Positions 58,904 to 64,000 of a DNA stretch of 64,000 nucleotides are shown here, one piece after another. The position numbers and the translations under genes are program-made. Under the pieces are notes generated by a model. It was not told where the DNA came from. It did no database searches and saw only the letters and a list, made by a program, of their open reading frames with translations. The stretch lies in contig NZ_VAHO01000010.1 in assembly GCF_005796225.1 (NCBI RefSeq), positions 1 to 64,000 of the forward strand. The letters are read 5' to 3'. This DNA comes from Pseudarthrobacter sp. NamE5. Its GTDB lineage: Bacteria > Actinomycetota > Actinomycetes > Actinomycetales > Micrococcaceae. How positions within the stretch are numbered: the first letter of the stretch is position 1; each line of letters begins with the position of its first letter.

Positions 58904-59967
58904 GTGAAGATGCTCGCTGAGATGTTCAGTATGGCCCCGGCCAACCTGGACCACCATCCGGCCCTGAGGTGCGCGGTGGGTGTGTTCGTGCCGCTCTTTA
59001 CCCTTGTGCTGCTGGGCCGGCTGGACCTCGCCATCTTCGCGTCCTTCGGCGCATTCACGGGAATCTACGGCCGCGGCGAAACGCACGGCGTCCGCTTCGC
59101 ACTGCAGCTGCGGGCCGGCCTGCTGATGCTGCTGGTCATCTTCCTCGCCACGCTCGCCGCCCGCGCCGGCTCCGCCTCGGGGCTGGACGCACCCGGCAGC
59201 ACCTGCATCCTGGTCTTGGCCACCACGCTCGTGGCGGGCGGCTGTTCGGTGGCCATTTCGTGGTTGCGCCTGCGGCCGGCGGGATCCCTGTTCCATATCT
59301 TCGCCTTTGCGGCCATCGCCTCCATTCCCAACCAGCCCCCGTTGTGGGAGGCCATGCTGGTAGCCGTCCTCACCACGGGCTTCAGTCTCCTGGTCGGGTT
59401 CTCCTCACGGGTGCTTCCCGGCCGCCGGACACCATGGTCCGGCCCCTGCAGATCCGGCGCACCCCGGCGGAAAAGCGAGCCGCGTGGCTTGAGGGCGCCG
59501 GCTATTTGATGGCCGCCGGGCTGGCAGGGGCCCTGGCTACGTGGGCGGGGGAGTTGCTGGGATTCGGCCACAACTACTGGGCCATGGTGGCGGCCGTGGT
59601 GCCCCTGGTAGGCCATACCACGCGGCACCGCGTCCACCGCGGCATGCAGAGGATCGTCGGCACCATCCTTGGTTTGGTGGTCATGGCGGGGATCCTGCTG
59701 CTGGACCTGCAGCCCTGGCAAACCGTGCTGGTCATGGCGCTGTGCCAGTTCGGCGCCGAGCTGTTCATCATCAGGCAGTACCTGTTAGCCCAAGTCTTCG
59801 TTACGCCCCTGGCGTTGATCTCCACGCTCCTCGTGGTCCCGTCTTCTCACGGAATCCTGCTCCGGGACCGCATCATTGAGACGGTGATCGGGGCCGCCGT
59901 CGGCATCGCGGTGGTGCTGGCACCTGAGGCATGGCGCCGTTTCCGAGCGCGTACGACGCCGGCCTGA
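58904..59967 (+). pseudogene. FUSC family membrane protein interrupted by a frameshift
   Basis: The frame from GTG 58904 reads MFSMAPANLDHHPALRCAVGVFVPLFTLVLLGRLDLAIFASFGAF and continues to RVLPGRRTPW near 59433. The second half (PLQIRRTPAEKRAAWLEGAGYL, GHNYWAMVAAVVPLVGHTTRHRVHRGMQRIVGTILGL, FFIIRQYL-like FIIRQYLLAQVFVTPLALI) lies in another frame to 59967. Joined they give a normal FUSC exporter. ATG 59434 could start the second half separately. Single-base error or real lesion. Confidence 0.75.
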
Positions 59968-60049
59968 TCAGCCAACGCACCTATACGGTCCAGCGAATGC
60001 GACGCCGCCCGCGCACGCCAGCTGGGCGAGCTGAACTGACGGCGGGTGG

Positions 60050-60601
60050 TCAGGAGGCAGGATCAGGGCCCAGCAGCCGCCGGACTGCCGCGGCGATGGC
60101 TGCTGTGTCAGGCTGCTCGTCCCGCCTTACGGTGAGCAGGTGGAGCATCAGGCCGTCGCCGTAGTCCGCAACGTCCCGTGCCCGTGCAGCTGCGTCCGGC
60201 ATGCCCATGGCGGCCAGGGTATGCTCCAGGCCGCCCACCAGCAGGTGATGGCCGGCAGTCACAGCCTCCGGCCGGTCCAGCGAAAGCGCCATCCGGGCCC
60301 GGGTGATGCCTGCGTGCTTCCCGGCCAGAACGAGTACCATCGCGGCCAGCTGACCTGACAGCTCCGCGATGTCTGCCGGCGGGCCGGCAGGAGCGGTGTT
60401 CCGGAGGAGTTCGGCGTCCAGTTCCAGCAGGCGGTCCAGCACCGCATCCACGAGGGCGGTGCGGTTCCGGTAGTAGTTCGACGTCGTCCCCTCGGCGAAG
60501 CCGGCCGCGGCGTCGACCGCCCGGTGGGTCAGGCCCTTCATCCCCTTGCCTGCCACCAGGCCCAGGGCGGCATCCAGCAGTTGGGCTCGGCGGTCGGGCA
60601 T
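60050..60601 (-). CDS. TetR family transcriptional regulator
   Basis: 183 residues. HTH: AQLLDAALGLVAGKGMKGLTHRAVDAAAGFAEGTTSNYYRNRTALVDAVL. The C-terminal half is the ligand domain. TAGACT on the minus strand (60613-60608) plus six bases precedes ATG 60601, so it looks leaderless. It is divergent from the monooxygenase and probably represses it through ACTAC-AAAA-GTAGT. Confidence 0.92.
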   Translation of the reverse strand: MPDRRAQLLDAALGLVAGKGMKGLTHRAVDAAAGFAEGTTSNYYRNRTALVDAVLDRLLELDAELLRNTAPAGPPADIAELSGQLAAMVLVLAGKHAGITRARMALSLDRPEAVTAGHHLLVGGLEHTLAAMGMPDAAARARDVADYGDGLMLHLLTVRRDEQPDTAAIAAAVRRLLGPDPAS

Positions 60602-60646
60602 GCAGCCAGTCTAGTGACCAGTTCTCCTGCACTCTCATTCCATTCC

Positions 60647-60660
60647 ACTACAAAAGTAGT
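60647..60660. promoter_or_regulatory. TetR-type operator between the regulator and monooxygenase
   Basis: ACTAC-AAAA-GTAGT is a perfect dyad just before TAAAAT (60660-60665), the -10 of the monooxygenase, and 46 bp upstream of the TetR start. Binding would block the monooxygenase promoter. Confidence 0.6.
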
Positions 60661-60672
60661 AAAATCGATCCC

Positions 60673-61728
60673 ATGACGAAGATTTCAATCGTCGGTGGGG
60701 GAATTGCAGGACTTGCCCTGGCCGCCTGCCTGGATCCGAACCGCTTCGAGGTGACCGTCATCGAGAAGCGGCCTGAACTGCCCGCCGTCGGAAATGCGCT
60801 GGGAATGTGGCCGCACGCTCAACGGGCGCTGGAGCGGATCGGCATCCTCGATGAGGCGCGTGCTGTCAGCCCGGTGCTCGGCACCGGAGCGGTCCGCAAC
60901 GCCAAGGGTGATCCCTGGATAAGCGTCCACGCCGGCGAGATGTTCGGCATCTCCCGGGTTGACTTGATGCGCCTGCTGGACGCCGCTGTGCCACAGAGCG
61001 TCCGGCGGGTTACGGTCCGCGCACGCGAACTGCCCTCCGGCGGGGGATTGGTGGTTGGCGCTGATGGCGTCCACAGCGTTGTCCGCCGTGAGGCCTGGGG
61101 CGCCGCCACAGCTGCCCGCCTAACCCCATACCTTGCCATCCGCGGGATTCTTCCCTTCCCTGTCAGCCAGGACGAAGTGGGAGAGTACTGGGGGCGCGGC
61201 GACCTGTTCGGCATGGCGGCTGCCCGGGGCGGGTCGTTCTGGTACGCCAGCTACCGGTCCGGGCTTGGGCCCTACGGCATTGATGAAGCGTCGGTCCTGG
61301 AACAGGCCCGGGAGCGCTACGGAGGCTATGCGCCCGCCGTCCGTCGGGCTCTGGCCGCAGCCACTCCCGGGGAGTGCCTGGTCCAGCGGCTGTGGACGGT
61401 TCCGCGGCTCGGCTCCTATGTCCGCGGCCGCGTTGTGCTCGTCGGCGATGCCGCCCACGCCATGTTGCCAAGCTTGGGCCGTGGCGCCTGTGAGTCGTTG
61501 GTGGACGCAGTGACGCTGGCCGACCTCCTTAACATGCTGCCCGAAGACCAGGCCCTATGGGCCTATGACCGGCAGCGGCGCTGGCGGACGCGGGCCCTGA
61601 GTTTGGCGTCCTCGGCCATGCTGCAAGTCTCCATGACAGAGCACGCCCAGCCCCTCCGTGACCGCCTGCTCAACCTGACCCGACGGCGGAACACGCCCGC
61701 CGCCGTCGGGAGCGGTACTGCTGCCTGA
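60673..61728 (+). CDS. FAD-dependent monooxygenase (aromatic hydroxylase type)
   Basis: 351 residues. GxGxxG dinucleotide site KISIVGGGIAGLALAACL, DG motif VVGADGVHSVVRREAWG, and GD motif VVLVGDAAHAMLPSLGRGACESLVDAVTLADLL. It hydroxylates an aromatic or xenobiotic compound using NAD(P)H. TAAAAT (60660-60665) ends seven bases before ATG 60673, so leaderless. Slightly shorter than usual (about 380), mainly between 110 and 130. Confidence 0.9.
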   Translation: MTKISIVGGGIAGLALAACLDPNRFEVTVIEKRPELPAVGNALGMWPHAQRALERIGILDEARAVSPVLGTGAVRNAKGDPWISVHAGEMFGISRVDLMRLLDAAVPQSVRRVTVRARELPSGGGLVVGADGVHSVVRREAWGAATAARLTPYLAIRGILPFPVSQDEVGEYWGRGDLFGMAAARGGSFWYASYRSGLGPYGIDEASVLEQARERYGGYAPAVRRALAAATPGECLVQRLWTVPRLGSYVRGRVVLVGDAAHAMLPSLGRGACESLVDAVTLADLLNMLPEDQALWAYDRQRRWRTRALSLASSAMLQVSMTEHAQPLRDRLLNLTRRRNTPAAVGSGTAA

Positions 61729-61916
61729 GCAGTGCCGCAGTCAGCGAACCGGGGCAGATGGCAGCTTGCTGTCCTCGCCCGATGCGGAAGCGCCGGCAGG
61801 CGGGGGAACGGCGGCGGTAGATGTTGGCCACGGGGTTGGTAATGTCCTGCTTCTGCAACTCAGAGGACTTGGACACCGAGAGGTACGTCCCCGGGTTTCC
61901 ACTGTGACGGGGGCAC
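61729..61916. other. 188-bp gap holding an unrecognised minus-strand reading stretch
   Basis: On the minus strand, GTYLSVSKSSELQKQDITNPVANIY is followed in another frame by AAVPPPAGASASGEDSKLPSAPVR and TGA at 61741-61743. It reads like a broken C-terminal end, but I cannot name a family. No promoter or terminator stands out. Confidence 0.25.
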
Positions 61917-62420
61917 CTACGCCATGGCGGTGTGGGCGGCGCTGCGGGCATTGATGCTTTTGGCGTAGCAGTAGGAGTTCCTAACCCCGATGTAGGGCCC
62001 GAAGTTCGGTACCGCCTCAAAGCCGGAGTTCTGGTAAAAGTTCCGTCCGTCCGGCTGGGCCGATCCTGCCTCCGCCTTGATCCGCGTGATGCCCTGCTTG
62101 AAGGCTTCGGCCTCCAGGGCGGCCAGGATCGAACTCGCCACGCCTGAACCGCGGGTGTACGGAAGGACGTACAGCCGCTTGATTTCAGCGGTGGTGGCGT
62201 CAATCATCCGCAGGCCGCCGCATCCCACGGGCTGGCCCGATCCCTTGTCATAGGCCACGAGGAACACCGCGCAGTCAGCGCCCGACGGCGGCGGGCCGGG
62301 TTCGTGGTTCGGCGTTCCGAAACGGGCGTCAAGTTCGGCCTGTTGGGCCCGGCGCAGATCCGCGCCAACAGGGTGGGACCAGGGCACTTGCCGGATGTTC
62401 AGCCGCGGGTTGGTCTGCAT
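61917..62420 (-). CDS. GNAT family N-acetyltransferase
   Basis: 167 residues. The acetyl-CoA motif A is IKRLYVLPYTRGSGVASSILAALEAEAF, preceded by FLVAYDKGSGQPVGCGGLRMID and followed by FYQNSGFEAVPNFGPY. It acetylates an amine of unknown identity. ATG 62420 follows GAGGCAGA. Confidence 0.9.
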   Translation of the reverse strand: MQTNPRLNIRQVPWSHPVGADLRRAQQAELDARFGTPNHEPGPPPSGADCAVFLVAYDKGSGQPVGCGGLRMIDATTAEIKRLYVLPYTRGSGVASSILAALEAEAFKQGITRIKAEAGSAQPDGRNFYQNSGFEAVPNFGPYIGVRNSYCYAKSINARSAAHTAMA

Positions 62421-62573
62421 TCTGCCTCGATTCGCCGAAGGGTTATGCAGACTTAGGCTAGGAGGAAGCGGTTACGCCGGTGTTTCCAGCCGGTTAGGAC
62501 CTCGATAACCTCAAGGAGTGGCTTTTGCCAACTCACTTGGCTGTCTAGTTATTAGCTGGTCTAGGATGATCCC

Positions 62574-63083
62574 ATGGGTTCTACGGGTAATGAAGGCTCC
62601 GGCTATTGGTACGGGCCGGACGGTCAACTGGATTACAGTGCTGCGGTACTGAAATCCCTGCGCGACTACCGGACTGCCGAAACGGCGGTGCGGCGTTCCA
62701 CCCGTGACTCCATGGGCATGGGTGAGACGGATATCCTCGCCCTCCGCTATCTTTTGCGGGTCGAGGCGTCCGGCAAGGCGGTGGTACCCAAGGACATAAG
62801 CCAATTCTTGGGGATTACAAGCGCTTCCACAACCTCGCTCATTGACCGCCTGGTGGCCAGCGGCCACGTCCGGCGTGAGGCCCATCCAACTGACCGCCGC
62901 TCCGTGGTGGTAGTGCCCACTGTTGAGTCCGACCGGGAGGTCCGTGTCACGCTGGGTTCCATGCATCGGCAGATGATGGCAGTGGCCGAGTCCCTCACCG
63001 CGGATGAAGCCCGGGTCGTCATCGAGTTCCTTGAGCGGATGACGGAAGCGCTTCAGCATGGCCATCATGAAAAAAGTAACTAG
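62574..63083 (+). CDS. MarR family transcriptional regulator
   Basis: 169 residues. The winged helix is VVPKDISQFLGITSASTTSLIDRLVASGHVRREAHPTDRRSVVVVPT, with flanking dimer helices. TAGGAT (62562-62567) ends six bases before ATG 62574: leaderless, with TTGGCT 18 bp upstream as -35. CTAG-rich repeats flank the gene on both sides and may be its sites. Confidence 0.92.
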   Translation: MGSTGNEGSGYWYGPDGQLDYSAAVLKSLRDYRTAETAVRRSTRDSMGMGETDILALRYLLRVEASGKAVVPKDISQFLGITSASTTSLIDRLVASGHVRREAHPTDRRSVVVVPTVESDREVRVTLGSMHRQMMAVAESLTADEARVVIEFLERMTEALQHGHHEKSN

Positions 63084-63105
63084 CCGGACTAGCTAGACGC
63101 ACTAG
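63080..63105. promoter_or_regulatory. symmetrical CTAG array
   Basis: CTAG occurs at 63080, 63089, 63093 and 63102, giving CTAG-n5-CTAGCTAG-n5-CTAG. It begins in the MarR stop codon and lies 56 bp before the next gene. Two further CTAG (62545, 62561) bracket TTAGCTGG in the marR promoter. Likely MarR binding sites. Confidence 0.55.
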
Positions 63106-63160
63106 CAATATGTATGCTTACGATTAATCCCGTAATTTCCTGACCTTCGGAGTCGTGAGC

Positions 63161-63481
63161 ATGTTGATGACCTTCACTGAGCTTTTTCCTTCCGGGTCGC
63201 CGGAGTGTGCCACTTTCAACAGCCCCCGGCGCGCCACCGGCACCGTTAGCAGCCCGGCTGTCCACTGCGGAACAACCATGGAACTGGTTACTCCCGCTGT
63301 TGGCCCTGCCGCCGTCGATTACACCTTCGGGCCCGAGGAAACCACCGTTCAGCTTCCGCCTGTATGGCGCTGCGGATGCGGCTTCCAGCTCGACGCCTGG
63401 ATTCAGTCCCCCTACGCTCACGGGCCGCAGGGTGGAGCGGCTGAGCAGGGCGCCCGACATTTCATGGCGCTCTCCGCATGA
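63161..63481 (+). CDS. hypothetical protein coupled to a Ser/Thr kinase
   Basis: 106 residues (ATG 63161 with GGAG eight bases upstream; GTG 63155 also in frame). There is a Cys-Gly cluster WRCGCGFQLDAW and a Pro/Thr-rich middle, no signal or membrane segment. Its stop overlaps the kinase start (ATGA at 63478-63481). No family is recognised. Confidence 0.55.
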   Translation: MLMTFTELFPSGSPECATFNSPRRATGTVSSPAVHCGTTMELVTPAVGPAAVDYTFGPEETTVQLPPVWRCGCGFQLDAWIQSPYAHGPQGGAAEQGARHFMALSA

Positions 63482-64000
63482 CCTCGTCCAACCCCGCGAC
63501 CCTGCAAGGGCCTGCCGACCTCACTCAGCCCAAGACCGTCGTGGCCGGCCGGTACCAGCTTAGGGACCGCCTGGGCCGCGGCTCACTTGCCGAGGTTTTC
63601 CGCGCCGTGGACCTCGATGGGGGACCGGATGTGGCGGTCAAAGTGGCTGTGGGTGACTCCGCGAAGCACTTTAGCCGGATCAGCAAGGAAGCCGCGGTCC
63701 TGGCGGCCCTGCAGCACCCTTCCATCGTCAGGTTCATCGGCCATGGGGTTGTGCCGGGCGGTACGGCGCTCGCAGGACGTCCCTTCCTGGTGGAGGAGAT
63801 GGCCCTTGGGGGAACCCTCTCCGAGGCCGTCCGCACCACCGCGTACCGGCCCGCCGTTGTGGCAGCCTGGGCCCAGGGGCTCTTTGACGCGCTGGCCCAC
63901 CTTCACAGGCAGGGGCTGGTCCATCGCGACATCAAGCCGGCCAACCTGATGCTGAGCGGCCTGCGCCGGAGCCCTGTGCGCATTATTGATTTCGGCATTG
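63478..64000 (+). CDS. Ser/Thr protein kinase (partial at right edge)
   Basis: The 174 visible residues cover the N-lobe and catalytic loop: GRYQLRDRLGRGSLAEVFRA (glycine loop), VAVKVAV (K55), GHGVVPGGTALAGRPFLVEEM, HRDIKPANLM and the DFG of IIDFGI. It is a Hanks-type kinase cut by the window edge; any C-terminal sensor part is unseen. ATG 63478 overlaps the upstream stop. Confidence 0.92.
   Translation, partial: MTSSNPATLQGPADLTQPKTVVAGRYQLRDRLGRGSLAEVFRAVDLDGGPDVAVKVAVGDSAKHFSRISKEAAVLAALQHPSIVRFIGHGVVPGGTALAGRPFLVEEMALGGTLSEAVRTTAYRPAVVAAWAQGLFDALAHLHRQGLVHRDIKPANLMLSGLRRSPVRIIDFGI

Noticed and set aside
1..64000. Insertion sequence, prophage or integrated island
   Set aside because: No transposase, integrase, tRNA or long terminal inverted or direct repeat was seen; gene style is uniform.

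Overview
The window is high-GC actinobacterial chromosome. It most resembles Arthrobacter/Pseudarthrobacter (Micrococcaceae). The basis is the rpsF-ssb-rpsR-rplI-dnaB block, many GTG/TTG starts, CGNR, DUF2277 and WXG100 families, a DtxR/IdeR-type iron box, and many start codons lying 6-8 nt after a TAnnnT -10 element, which implies leaderless mRNAs. No tRNA, rRNA, CRISPR array, insertion sequence or prophage was recognised. Naming the genus is inference from gene content.

Layout. 1-5625: a tightly overlapping plus-strand surface-polysaccharide operon (GT2 glycosyltransferase, Wzx-like flippase, large multi-pass membrane protein, two small membrane proteins, metallophosphoesterase). 5719-7013: a minus-strand pair, a NeuD/PglD-like acyltransferase and a DegT/DnrJ aminotransferase that has lost most of its C-terminal half. 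7252-9960: a large LuxR-family ATPase regulator. 10401-12245: rpsF, ssb, rpsR, rplI behind a leader that can sequester the rpsF Shine-Dalgarno. 12358-14786: PhzF protein, FMN reductase with an upstream perfect palindrome, and two small membrane proteins. 14812-16825: a DnaA-box-rich region, then dnaB. 16860-22374: double-hotdog thioesterase and a 1464-residue secreted pectin enzyme combining a CE12 esterase and a PL11 rhamnogalacturonan lyase, with two LacI-type operators upstream. 22775-28471: DoxX, MATE, HdeD-like, CGNR/EamA, orphan WXG100 and DUF2277 genes. 28481-31488: csoR-copZ-copA with two CsoR operators. 31726-33917: universal stress protein, class F-like sortase and a wall-anchored candidate substrate. 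34213-37584: a beta-propeller/MoaD-like pair and an alanine-type aminotransferase. 37621-38245: decayed DUF2975/XRE module. 38302-43279: GH13 TreS-like enzyme with LLM flavoprotein, AEC carrier, LigC-like ligase. 43309-48346: family-5 ABC importer behind an iron box. 48529-52925: MmcQ/YjbR protein, split transhydrogenase, lipid kinase. 52909-58197: a five-gene hydantoinase/arylmalonate-decarboxylase-like operon under tandem palindromes. 58336-59967: two broken genes. 60050-64000: TetR/monooxygenase pair, GNAT, MarR and the start of a Ser/Thr kinase.

The strongest leads for new biology are four. The catabolic operon at 52909-58197 has a decarboxylase-type active site and a racemase homologue lacking both catalytic cysteines. 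The beta-propeller is translationally coupled to a GG-ended ubiquitin-like protein. The sortase/substrate pair has a non-canonical sorting signal. The CE12-PL11 fusion sits behind two LacI-type operators. Several genes (degT, the DUF2975/XRE module, an ACT protein, FUSC) carry deletions or frameshifts that could be real decay or assembly error.
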